From contig PYST01000432.1 in NCBI GenBank assembly GCA_003049485.1, positions 1 to 28,966 on the forward strand: a stretch of 28,966 nt of DNA, written 5' to 3'. This stretch comes from Ophioceras dolichostomum (Eukaryota; Ascomycota; Sordariomycetes; Magnaporthales; Ophioceraceae). Below the pieces are notes generated by a model. It had not been told where the DNA came from. It saw nothing but the letters and a program-made list of their open reading frames with translations, and did no database searches. Shown piece by piece: positions 9,564 to 19,209 of the stretch (the first letter of the stretch is position 1; every line of letters begins with the position of its first letter). The position numbers and the translations under genes are program-made.

Positions 9564-10783
9564 TCAGGTGACTACCCGAGGTAGGTACACACTTGGGTAG
9601 CGGAGTGGGTCGATATCAGCCCGGGGAGGCTGACGGAACGAACCGAAGGCTCGCAAATTGGTCTGGACGAACCAATCCTGCATGACCGCCTCCATCGACT
9701 CCAGCCCATCCTTCCTGGCAACCTCCAGGGCCATGTCGCGGACAATGGAGGGCTCTTCCGCCATCTCGACCTGAAAACTCATCAAGCATTGGACCAAGAC
9801 ACCGTGCTCCCTTATGATGGCCATCGCGGTTGCTTTCCGTGCCGCCCCTATCCAGCCATTCCGACGGCTCCGCTAACCGTCCTGTTTGGTTGCTTTCAGC
9901 AGCAGATCCACGCAGTCCGGCGACGCCCCCCGGTACGGCTTCTTCGAGGGCGAAATGTGGGTCTAAGCCTTCAGGGAGGCTCTTCTGGGGGAGCACCTCG
10001 CCATCTAGACAGTGTGCAAGCAGATCAGCCCGACCTTCGTGACAGATCGCGTGTACAAGAGCACAGTCGTCGAGCTTCCAAACCGGTCGACTCGTCCACC
10101 GCGGTTCCCTGTTCAAGAAGGCACGCGCCGACGGGGTGTCCTTCTGTGCGAGCTTCTCGTACAATTCAGTGACGCGCTCGGGCTCGAGGCCAAGTCGAAT
10201 CTGAGCCCTGCGGCACAGATCGAAGCACCGAAAGCTCTTCGTCGACCGGGCTGCCACGGCTAAGTCCGAATGGCCTGGGTTGCAGGGGCAGCCGCGCCCC
10301 GACAGCCCAAGGGTTTGCAGAAGCTGTTCGAGCAGATCCGGTCTGTCCGCAACGGCGGCGAACTCAAGGGCACCATGAGGGAGTGGTAAGCACCCGTGAG
10401 TAGCTGGAGGGATGATACGTCTTTGTGACTGCATTTCTGGACTGACGCGCAGTACCCCTGCGAGCCAATCCAGAAATGAAAGGCTGCCCCCGTAGCAGGC
10501 GTAACGAGTGGTTTCACTGTAATTAGGTTGGTTCAGGAGACGGGCTCGTCCAGGATCTGTTAGCTGGTCTCTAGGTAATCATGTAATTAGTATAGCAAGG
10601 TATCTACTGACCGGCCTAGGTCCCTGCTAGGTGCCTAGGATGTAGGGTGTAGTCGGTAGGAAGGGTATTAAGGCACAAACTGCTTATGTCCGGTGATACT
10701 TACTGCCAACGCCAATCATCATCGTCATAAACCCCTCGTAGGCCCAGCTGCTCGACCAACTCGACGTCGCCCCAATACAATTG
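9564..10783 (-). pseudogene. F-box-like/ankyrin-like paralog, copy III 3' part
   Basis: C-terminal part of the third family copy. A small exon 10783-10704 reads QLYWGDVELVEQLGLRGVYDD and is preceded by CTAAC...TATAG, a good branch site and acceptor. It matches the SYWDDVELVQYL exon of copy II. A GTAAGT donor at 10703 and an acceptor at 10517-10518 join it in phase to HETTRYACYGGSLSFLDWL. Ankyrin-like helices follow (HGALEFAAVADRPDLLEQLL, ALVHAICHEGRADLLAHCL). At a run of six C on the + strand (9926-9931) one base too many shifts the frame. Reading on gives GASPDCVDLLLKATKQDG, then TAG at 9873-9875, then RKATAMAIIREHG...LMSFQVEMAEE and RKDGLESMEAVMQDW to the end at 9564. It may belong to the same gene as the 12111-10820 part, or be a separate truncated copy. 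Confidence 0.65.
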
Positions 10784-10819
10784 CTATAGAACAGTTAGTT
10801 TGAGGAGGGACACGCGAGA

Positions 10820-12111
10820 CTAACAAAGGGCAAGCAGGCCAATTCTTGCGCTGACGCCTGTGAAACAGGTCTGGTCCAGAGTCCATCGTGCGGCTGCCGC
10901 GAGGGTGCACCTGTACATGTACTCGTTGTAGTCGTGGTAGTTACTAGTATTCTATCCAACGGGGTCGACGCGAAGCGCGAGCTTGAGGGTCTCGATCTGG
11001 CCGAAGCCCGTGGCGAACTGGATCGCGATGTGTAGAGGCGTCTAGTAATATTTCCTGTAATAGCGGTCGAAGAAGTGCTCTGAGTCCATGGTGATAGGGC
11101 TTCTAGCACGCGGAGAGCACCGCCGGCTGCCGCGTGCATCGTGGCGCGCTGGTGGGCTTCGATCCTCTGATCAAATAGTCTAGGTAGGTAGGTAGGTCGG
11201 TAGGTCGCAGGGGTTGGTGGGTATTAGCGTTACCGGTAGCTCATGTTTCCAGAAAAGTCAGTACAAAGTAGGTACCTAGGTACCTAGGAACCAGGACCAG
11301 GGTACTTACGGATAGCTATGCTCAGTAAAGAGTTGCTTGGCTAGTTCAAGGTCATCAGCGGCCGCGGCGGCGAACAACCAATCATCCCAGAGCCGCGAGA
11401 CAGGAAGGTCGGCGGTGGGGAAGTGGATTAGACGAAAGGTCGCCTTGATGCCTGGCACGCCATCGGTGTCTGTTTTCTCCCATGAAGCCAAGGCTTTGTG
11501 GAGGTGCATCTTGACGTTGATCATGTCTCGAACACAGCGTTGGAAAGCTTGCTCCTCGTCCGCGTCTTCCAGCGCTTGGCTCGGCGGCTGCTGGCCGTGG
11601 AATCGACGACGAGCCACCGTCAACATGGCGGCCTCGCGGATGCAGGAACGGAAAGCCGTTTGATGTGGCGTGTTCTGCCTTGTCGATGCCGAACCCCCCC
11701 CCCCCGAAGCCTAGGACACGGTACTCGAGGTAGCACGTCCAGAGCGGAGCGAACTCCCGTTGCGCAGCCTCCGTGAAGAAGTCGAGGTTGCGGCAAAAAA
11801 AACTGATAGAGCTTGGGCCTGTGGAGAATGTGATCTTGCAGTCGCTCCCACGTCTCAGACGTGAACAGGGTCTTCAGCACCAGACGATTGATCTCGCGGC
11901 TTACGAGCCGAAGGCGCAGGGCGTCCTCAATGCCGCTGTGCCAGTAATGTCGGCTGCCTGCGTGCACAGCATAGACGATGATCGCGTCCCCGATCTCGAC
12001 GGGGATGTCGACAGGGTGGAGTAGGGTTGCTTCACCCGAATCTACCGGACGCGCCGACTCCGACGATTGGAGATCCCGCATCAGGCGGCGGATCATGGCG
12101 GGCTTCCGCAT
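10820..12111 (-). pseudogene. F-box-like/ankyrin-like paralog, copy III 5' part
   Basis: ATG at 12111 (MRKPAMIRRLMRDLQSSES) leads into the clearest F-box-like region of the family (VDIPVEIGDAIIVYAV...LRLRLVSREINRLVLKTLF). The frame then breaks at two homopolymers, eight A at 11795-11802 and twelve C at 11694-11705 (+ strand). Removing one base from each would give one continuous frame through DFFTEAAQREF, RSCIREAAMLTVARRRFHG and DDWLFAAAAADDLELAKQLF. A GTAAGT donor at 11309 and an acceptor at 11165 join SYP in phase to IEAHQRATMHAAAGGALRVLEAL, an ankyrin-like repeat. A further shift precedes MDSEHFFDRYYRKYY, a TAG at 11042-11044, the ankyrin-like TPLHIAIQFATGFGQIETLK, and another TAG at 10952-10954. 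The frame ends at 10820. Whether the homopolymer shifts are biological or sequencing artefacts cannot be decided here. Confidence 0.65.
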
Positions 12112-12481
12112 CGTGGAATAATGGTGGGGGGGGATCGGTTGTGAGGGTGAGATGGTTGAGTGGAAAGAATAGGTGGATTGAGAAACGGAGAGTGATGCGT
12201 CCACTTCCGATTATATGCTCCAGATTGCTTGGAAGAAAACAAAAAAATTGCGCACCTCAAAGTCGCGGAAGTGACTAAGCTAAGGGACACTCACCACAAC
12301 GATGACCGGAATTAAGTAGAACTCATGCACAAGGTCCATTCACGGGTTTATTTCGGTAGCAGACGAAATGACTGACCGACTGGGATGACGGAAACCGCAC
12401 ACAATAGCAACCTCCTGGCTGCAGGTACCTACTGACAGGCCTAGGCTACGTCTATCTAGGTATCTACCCGTACCTAGGTAA
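12112..12481. other. Short intergenic region with CTAGGTA cluster
   Basis: Promoter side of copy III and 3' flank of the next minus-strand gene. The stretch 12424-12482 is dense in the dispersed motif (GGTACCTACTGACAGGCCTAGG, CTATCTAGGTATCTACC, GTACCTAGGTAATTA). Nothing else is recognised. Confidence 0.5.
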
Positions 12482-13216
12482 TTAACCCTTCTTCTTCCTC
12501 ACCGGCTGTCCCATCATCATAATCCCTTGCGCAAAGCTCGCAACTCTGTCGTGGCTCCTCTGGGCCTTGTCCTTCTCCCTCTGCCTCTTCTCCCTCCTCT
12601 CCCGGGCCTCGAGCTCGGCCCTCAGGTCGGAAGCGCTCTGGTCCCTCAGCGCCCGGGGCTCATCTCGGTTGGAGTTCGTCGTGGTCGTCGTGGTGGTCCG
12701 GCGAATCGACCTGCGGTGGTGGCGGTCGCCGTCGCCGTCGCCGGCGTCCCTGGAGCTGCGGGACGATCGGTGGTGCCCCCCGGAGCTCACCGTGGTGGTG
12801 GTCCTCGTCTTCACCGTGTCGCCGTTGCTTCTCGTGCGGCGCGTCGTCTGGGTGACGGCCCCCTGGCCGGTCCTCTGGGACACCGAGATGGAGGTCCTCT
12901 GGCCGTCGGGGCGCGTCGAGCGGCGCGAGGAGCCGCCGTGGTGGCTGCTCCGGCCCGAGCTGACAGGGGGGCCGCCGGTGTCGTGCCGGCTGGGCTGCTG
13001 AGCCGGCGGCGGCGGCGGACGGCGACCGCCCATGGAGGGGGCTACAGAGGGGCCGGGCGAGGGCGGCATGTCGTCGCCGGAGCCGACGTAGTCGTCCTCC
13101 GGCCCGTCATACTCCTCGCCACTCTCGCTATAGTCTTGCCCCTCCCCATCGTCGCTGAACTCGGACTCCTCCTCATCGTAGTACTGCTGAGGCGGAGGCT
13201 GCGCGCGGCGCGACAT
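12482..13216 (-). CDS. Low-complexity charged protein of unknown function
   Basis: Single intact frame of 244 codons starting MSRRAQPPPQQ at 13216. I do not recognise a family. Residues ~14-50 are strongly acidic (EEESEFSDDGEGQD...). Residues ~50-80 are Pro/Gly-rich with a proline run. Residues ~80-190 are Ser/Arg/Thr/His-rich with runs of Thr and sequences such as RSSRSSRD and RHHRRS. Residues ~195-228 form a charged, helix-prone segment (DLRAELEARERREKRQREKD) that could be a short coiled coil. The C-terminus is the basic PVRKKKG. Most of the protein should be disordered. A nuclear or RNA-associated role is possible from the SR/RS character and basic tail, but this is only inference. The long frames on the opposite strand here are shadows of the repetitive composition. 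Confidence 0.7.
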   Translation of the reverse strand: MSRRAQPPPQQYYDEEESEFSDDGEGQDYSESGEEYDGPEDDYVGSGDDMPPSPGPSVAPSMGGRRPPPPPAQQPSRHDTGGPPVSSGRSSHHGGSSRRSTRPDGQRTSISVSQRTGQGAVTQTTRRTRSNGDTVKTRTTTTVSSGGHHRSSRSSRDAGDGDGDRHHRRSIRRTTTTTTTNSNRDEPRALRDQSASDLRAELEARERREKRQREKDKAQRSHDRVASFAQGIMMMGQPVRKKKG

Positions 13217-14822
13217 GGCTGCTTGAAATGATGGCGAGGAGGACTCTGAGTTCTGTTATGAAGCGGATTGAAAAACTGAGATATGAAGCTCCTGTGTGGA
13301 TGTGTGTGTGTGATGTGATTGTTGAGTGTTGACTGATCGAGGACAACCGGTGACCGAGAGAGGCACGCAACCAGCGCTATTTATCACCATTCTTGGCTCT
13401 AGTATTATTACTCATCTTCTGCACGCCGGTCGATTTTACTCATGTCGAGTCTCAACTGACGATTGGATTTGCCCGGGCAAGGCCTTTGTCACCACTTAGC
13501 TGGCCGGCCAAATCGACCGTCCTGTGTGGAACATAGTAGGAGGCACTCCTGCGGTCATCTGTTTCCAAAACTGCCCACTGGACTTGTACTTGAATACGCT
13601 AGGTGGTGGTAAGGGGCCCAGGCGTGGATGCAGCCTCGGCCGCGATGTCTAGACGATGTCACGAAGAACAACGGCCGACACCGTAGTATACGCCACCGTT
13701 TCACAACCCACCTGAGGCCCTATAATGTCTGCTGGGACTCGTCCCTTGTTCTTCGCGTGGTCGCGGGAAGGAAGTACCGGCCGCTCCTTTCCTGGCCCCA
13801 GATGGCGACTAGAACGGTCCTTGGGCTATTTATTGGTGACAAAGACTGACTGGCCTGATGATCCTACTGTAAGTATCTGGTTGGGCGGCCGTAATGTTGG
13901 CCGGCCTCTGCGACCCACTTTGCGCCCTGACCTGACCTTACTCGGAATGTCACACGAGAAACTCACGGAATGGGGGCCCTATAGACACTGGAAACTATAG
14001 GCTCATGTAGGAAGTTTTTGGAACGAGTGTTGGGGCCTAGAAAACAAGGACGCTTGGCTGGCCTGGTCGGGTCATGACAGCTTTCTGGTGTGAGTGCCCC
14101 CAGAAGAATCAGGCTGGTTTCTGGGACCAGCAAGGCTATTAACCTGAATTCGAAGGCAACTGCAGGAAAAAAAACTCGGGAAATTGATTTCCATGCCCAG
14201 TCAATGATTCGCTGTCGCGTTGACATAGAGGCGAAGATGAGAGGGAGATAGTTTGAAGGGCAAATCAAATCTGATACCTAGGGAGAAATCAATCGGCCAG
14301 CTCCGCTCCTGTCGGCCTTATGTCAACAGGGTATAAACCTTGCCTAGTTGAGAGCAAAGCGAAATGGGCACCTGGCTGGGGCTTACACGGAGCAAAATTC
14401 AAAAAGACATCACAGCGCGACGGTTTGGGGCACGACATGTCGGGAAGGTCCGGTTGATGTGTTGACGGCCGACTCGTTAATGGTCGTGTGGGGGCTTATT
14501 TTTTAGGATCATATCTGTAGTATCTACCCCACAAGGATCGAGTTCCTGGGTCCCTGCAAAATCCGCCCTACCTGCCTTCGGCCGGGTTGGATCTTCTGTA
14601 ATCCTACCAGACCCAGAACCATGGTAACTGTGGGTACCTACCTTACCTAGGTACAGGAACGTAGTAATTTAGCCCAAGATGAATAAGGAGAAGGATGCTC
14701 TGTAATCACGGCGGCCATGGACTCGGAGGATGGGGAGATAGGCCGGTTCCAACCAAAAAAAAAGATGAAAACCTCACGGATCTCCACGCGGCCACGACAT
14801 GCTGGACCCCGAGACCTCAGAT
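13217..14822. other. Long intergenic region without recognisable gene
   Basis: Contains the presumed promoter of the 12482-13216 gene and then about 1.3 kb in which no open frame shows a domain. A perfect 7-bp inverted repeat CCTATAG (13978-13984) / CTATAGG (13995-14001) with a 10-base loop is present, and a CTAGGTA-type cluster (GGTACCTACCTTACCTAGGTAC) at about 14633-14654. I see no terminal repeats that would mark a transposon. Confidence 0.4.
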
Positions 14823-15293
14823 TCAATAGTGCTCATTTATGGCCTTCTCGTCGGCTTCCAGCATCTCCACCACGCCATCGATCTATGCCTGCTTCTTCAC
14901 GTCTGAGAACTGCGGGTACGGCCTGCGGCAGTGGCTGCTCTCGAGCGTGTATCATCATGGGCGTGGCCAATTTGTACCCGGCGTGCTGCATACGACCTAC
15001 GACCTGATCCTCGAGGGGAAAGCTGAAGGAGGCCGAAGCCGCGCAGCTCAAGCTCGCGAGGATGGAGCCGGGGGCCGGGAAGGGCGGCATCAACGGCACG
15101 CAGCACATCGTTGCCAAGCCGAGAGGCTGCCGATGCTGCCCACGCCCAAGGTAGGGACGAGGAAGTCGCCCTGCCCGGACAGCGTGAAGAGCTCGTCCGG
15201 CGTGAACTCAGCGGTGACCCGGGCCGCCTTAGAGATGCCGCCCCAGGTGAACTTCACGCCGATGATGTTGGGGTTGGACCATCCTGCCCTCAT
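14823..15293 (-). pseudogene. DHDPS-family relic with internal inversion
   Basis: Remnant of a fungal dihydrodipicolinate synthase-family aldolase (DHDPS/4-hydroxy-2-oxoglutarate aldolase superfamily; class I lyases acting on pyruvate). On the minus strand 15293-15120 reads SNPNIIGVKFTWGGISKAA...DELFTLSGQGDFLVPTLGVG, with the IxGVK segment typical of the region after the Schiff-base lysine. The next part of the protein is found on the opposite strand: + 14944-15119 reads MGVANLYPA, then (one frame over) TYDLILEG, then KLKEAEAAQLKLARMEPGAGK and GGINGTQHIVAK. The final part returns to the minus strand: 14943-14823 reads ESSHCRRPYPQFSDVKKQA, a TAG at 14883-14885, and IDGVVEMLEADEKAINEHY before TGA. 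The N-terminal half is missing. It cannot make an active enzyme. Confidence 0.75.
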
Positions 15294-15617
15294 GAAAACG
15301 CCACAGAGGCTCTTACACTACTAGGATGTACCAGCGATGCCCATGGCCCGATGTAAGCGGGTTTCGGGCGGTGAGAGCCAAGCAGAGTTAGGAGCGATCG
15401 GCTAATTGTGACCTATGGGTGCTTGTTTTCCTCTTTGCTGACAGGTGAGCCTACGAACGTCCGGGGGAGGCATCGCTTGACTACCACGAGTGGTTAGTCG
15501 TCCAGTCCCCTTTCTCCAGGACAACGTTGCCTTTCATCCCTAGAGCTTCAATGGCGAACGCGCCGCGTAGTTCGCAAAGACGGGCGAGAACGTGATGTTC
15601 AGTATTTTATCCAGACG

Positions 15618-17858
15618 ATGCAGTCTACCACGGTGCAGGAAACACAACGCGCAGACGCAGCAGCAGCTTTGGCATCCGCGGCGAGAAATGGCTGGTCGAG
15701 TAACGCTAGCCAGGTAAGACGCCCGGCTCGGTCACAGAACGGATGCCCGACGTGCAGGAGAGGTACCTACCTATGCATATTCTCAACAGCATTCTTGAAA
15801 TCCAACTACCAACAGAATAACCTCCTCGACTGGCCATCTGCAGACTCGCTTTGATGAAAGGCGTCGCAAGGTCCGCTGGCCGAATCTGCGCTGCCAATGG
15901 CGGCCTCCGGTGCCGCCCTCCCCAGCACAGTCCGCGACGTCCCCCGCCACTGCCCGGAGACGAGGGTAGCAAGAAATTTAACTTCCTAACGGGGCAGGTA
16001 CTGTCGGGGAGACGTCGCAACTGCAACTGCAACATCACCAGACCACGACATCATGAACTAGGACATCACGCTCATCAACACGGATTTCAGTCGTCGCCTG
16101 ATTATCCCGGGAGCGCCGACACTCCGCTAAGCGAAGTAGTGCCTGCGCCGGCCGAGAGAGTCGATCAGTTCTTCGACTACGCGAGTTTGACGTGGTCTGA
16201 TGGCGGGCTTTGGAGCCAGTTGAGGATAGGGGTCGGGGACGACCGGATGCTGAGTTGCGACTTGGTTTGTTCCCTCTTTGGAGTCCAGATATCTCCTTCT
16301 CGAAATGCAACACGACATGAACAAAGCTAATGAGGAACTTGCGAACTAACTTGAGGTTCAACATGGATCAGGATCCAATGGCCCGCCTCACTCCCGCCCA
16401 CCAGCCCCTCCTATGTACCTATGGACAGCTACTTGAACAGCCGACTCGACATCCTAACGTGGACCCAGGGACACATGATAGCCCGGCGATGACGGCCTCC
16501 CGGCCAACACTCGAAAACTCCCTGTCCCTCCGGGTCGCGGTCCCATTGCGGGCGGTCGGTGGTGGTGCGACCACAATAACAGCCAACAACGGAAACGGAC
16601 ACTGACACGAACCTGGCGGTGGCAAGGACGCCGATCGCTTCACCAACTTCGCCAACTCGGTCGTGCCACCGATTCTCGCCGAAGTCGACACCCAAATCCG
16701 CTGGACGACCATTCGCCGCGAGCTGTTCTTCATGTTCGCCGCGGGCTGTCCTTTATGTTCGCCGCGTCCACGTTGGTGCACTCCTCCATCCTCGCCTTCT
16801 CGACCGTCTTGCGCTGTCGCCGCGAGACGCTCTGGGTGCAGGCGACGCAGGACTACTTCTCCTCTGCCTCTCTGCCTCTATCTCTGCCTCCTCCCGAAAA
16901 GCGCACACGCCTCGGAGGCAGAACCTGCTCGCCACGCTGTTCTTCCTGTGCTACGTCGACATCCTGGAGGATCACGCCGAGACGACACACATCAGTCTCA
17001 AGCGCGCCTACGCCGTCTTCCGCCAGGGCGGCCGCGACGGCTTCCACTCGTCTAGATGCACCTCCTCGAGTGGATCCGGCTCCTCGACGCGCGCGCCCTC
17101 TCCGCCGGAGGAGAAGGGCCCTTTCTTGTCGGACAGGGACAAGAGTCTGCTTGTGCAGCCGTCGCCTAGCAGCCTGAACAACGACCACCCCGACGACAGC
17201 GCCGACGCGGCAGTAACAAACAGCAACAGCGGGAGCTGCGCATCCCTCCTCCGCCACCGTCGCCGCCGATGACGGTGGCGCCGATCTACCCGGTCTAGGT
17301 CAGGTGGTTTAAGCAGCAGCTTCCCGCCGCTCGACCGCGACATCGAAGACGTCCTCTTCGGGCTCCTTTACCAGCGGTGACAGTGTTTTACCAAAAAGTC
17401 CAGTCCATAATCTGGGCGCATCACGATGATCGACCTGTAGCACCCCGCCCCGGGAATGACCAGACGGAATGTCATGAGCATCGCGCCCGACGCTGATGGA
17501 CCACGCCGTCGCTGGCAAGCTCGCGGCAGTGGCAGCGGCAGGGGAGCAGGTTCCACCATCACCATTATCCTCCTCCACCACGTCCTCCGGGACTACCAAG
17601 GCCGTAGTTGGTGGGTCAAAAGTCACTCTGGCCGACGAAAAGGGCCACGGCCTCCACGATCACGACCACGACCTTACCGGTCAACATGGCTCCTAAATGT
17701 GGGGCGCGGAATGTGATGGGCCCGTCCGGCGAAGGCGGAGCGGATGGATCAACGCCCAGATCCTCTTGAGGATGGACAAGGTCGCGGCCGACACGAGGGG
17801 CGGAGGGCTGGTCTAGGTTCTGGAAGAGGTTGCCGCGGAGACAGGACGCGAACAGGGC
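15618..17858 (+). pseudogene. Zn2Cys6 transcription factor, decayed
   Basis: Relic of a fungal C6 zinc-cluster regulator, read in several frames. ATG at 15618 leads to RRPARSQNGCPTCRR, the first half of a Zn2Cys6 motif. After a disrupted stretch, 15864-15926 reads RRKVRWPNLRCQWRPPVPPS, in which the segment that should carry the middle cysteines is deleted and one Cys reads Trp. Later pieces match the middle and C-terminal part typical of these proteins: AERVDQFFDYASLTWSDGG (~16152-16210), ILAEVDTQIRWTTIRRELFF (~16672-16731), NLLATLFFLCYVDILEDHAE (~16921-16982), a partly frame-shifted LLEWIRLLDARALSAGGEG (~17060-17120), FYQKVQSI (~17382), GRITMIDL followed by TAG where a Trp-containing motif is usual (~17415-17440), and WINAQILLRMDKVAADTRGG (~17748-17810). 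Multiple frameshifts and stops rule out a product. Its target is unknown. Confidence 0.7.
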
Positions 17859-18075
17859 CAGGCATCATCAGGGCGGGTTGTCCTAATTTCAGCTTTTGAT
17901 GTATGTACTGGGCGATTATTTGATGGATAACTACCGAACCTCCCTAGTACCTAGGTATTCAACGACGAAGGCAGCGCAAAAAATAAGAAAAGGGAAGGAA
18001 AATTTTGCAGCAAAGGCCCATTTGAGCGTTCTCGGGTGGTCCCCGCTAGCGAGACCTCCCTCTCGCCAACCCCAC

Positions 18076-19209
18076 TCACGCCTTCTTGATCAAGTGCTTG
18101 TTAACCGGCGTCAACGCCTCCTGCCCGCTCAGCACAGCCAGCAGGTTCCGCACGCTCAGATCCTCAAAGCCCATCCACGTCTCGAGAGCACCACCGCCGT
18201 TATGGCACGTCAGGGTCGTCACCCTGTTCTCGGCCAGCCTCTTGCACACATTCGGCTCCTTCTCGTACACGTCCAGCCCCACCGCCGTCAGCGCGCCGGA
18301 CTCCAGCGCGTCCGCGAGCGCCTCCTCGTCGATGGGGTTGCCCCGCGCGATGTTGACCACCCTTCCAACCCGCTTGATCTTGGCGATCCTCTCGCGGTCC
18401 AGCACACGCCCCGCCGTGCCCGGCGCGGCGAGCACGACGCAGTCGACGGCGCCCAGCATCTCGTCCAGGTTCTCGTAGCGGACGGCGCCGGCTCCGCCGA
18501 GCGGCTTGGGGTTGACGTCGTAGTAGGCGATCGTCATGCCGAGCGCGGCGCGCGCCTTGCTCGCGATCAGGGAGCCGATGTGGCCCAGCCCCACGATGCC
18601 GACGGTGTGGCCCTTCGGGTTGCGGGCCGTCGCGGGCGCCTCGCGGTGCGCCTCTTCCCAGAGCAGAGTGTTCCCGGAGCGCGCGACGTTATTGGACCAT
18701 TCCATGTTGCGAAAGACGGAGATGATGTGGTAGAGGGCCATGTCGGATACGGCGGAGGAGGAGGCGGTCGCGCCATTGCAGTATATGATGCCCGGGGGAG
18801 GGGGCGCTCGTTGGTTAGCAACGGGAGTTCTGCTTGCTCATGAGATGAGAGTCACCTCATTCGTAGGTGTTCATCATCACTCACCCCTCTCGGCCATGAT
18901 ATCGGTATCAGCCCAGTCGAAGCCCGCGCCCGCAGCCATGTACACGCGGAACGACTCGGGCAGGAGGGCGATCAGCTCCCTGTCCCAGCGGCCCATCTCG
19001 CCGTCGGTGTTCCAGTGCGGCCTGAACGAGCCCGCAGTGTCCTCCCACTTGCGGTCGCGGAGAGCCTGCAGGAAGGCGTCGCGTTGGCGCTCCTGGACGG
19101 AGGGCCGGATGACAGTGAAGCGCTCGGCGACCTGCTTGTACAGGCCCTTGTCGTACTGCACCTCGTCGCCGAGGTAGAGGACAACGGGTCTCGGAGTGCT
19201 GGGAGCCAT
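18076..19209 (-). CDS. D-2-hydroxyacid dehydrogenase (NAD-type), two exons
   Basis: Intact NAD(P)-dependent D-isomer 2-hydroxyacid dehydrogenase of 351 aa, reducing 2-keto acids such as glyoxylate/hydroxypyruvate or a mandelate-like substrate. Exon 1 (19209-18885) starts MAPSTPRPVVLYLGDEVQYD. Intron 18807-18884 (GTGAGT donor, GCTAACC branch, CGAG acceptor) is 78 nt and joins the frame as MAER-A-PPPPGIIYCNGA. Exon 2 (18806-18076) holds the Rossmann motif GLGHIG (181-186). D205 ends the second strand (YYD) and favours NAD. The catalytic triad is Arg263 (NIARG), Glu (DVYEKEP, ~290) and His310 (CHNGGG). The C-terminus is NKHLIKKA. Length and motif spacing are normal for the family. It is probably cytosolic, as no targeting peptide is evident. 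The substrate cannot be fixed from sequence. Confidence 0.88.
18807..18884 (-). other. Intron of the D-2-hydroxyacid dehydrogenase
   Basis: 78-nt spliceosomal intron with a GTGAGT donor at 18884, a GCTAACC branch-like sequence close to the 3' end and an AG acceptor at 18808-18807. Removing it joins phase 1 of exon 1 to the two leading bases of exon 2 and keeps the frame. The eight-base gap from branch site to AG is unusually short. Confidence 0.75.

Noticed and set aside
12527..13231. Long + strand open frames opposite the low-complexity gene
   Set aside because: They are composition-driven shadows of the Ser/Arg/Thr-repeat gene on the minus strand, rich in Val/Leu/Pro/Arg with no domain, and start only at non-convincing codons.
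13978..14001. CCTATAG/CTATAGG hairpin as a terminator or attachment site
   Set aside because: Only 7 bp, no adjacent gene or recombinase; likely chance.
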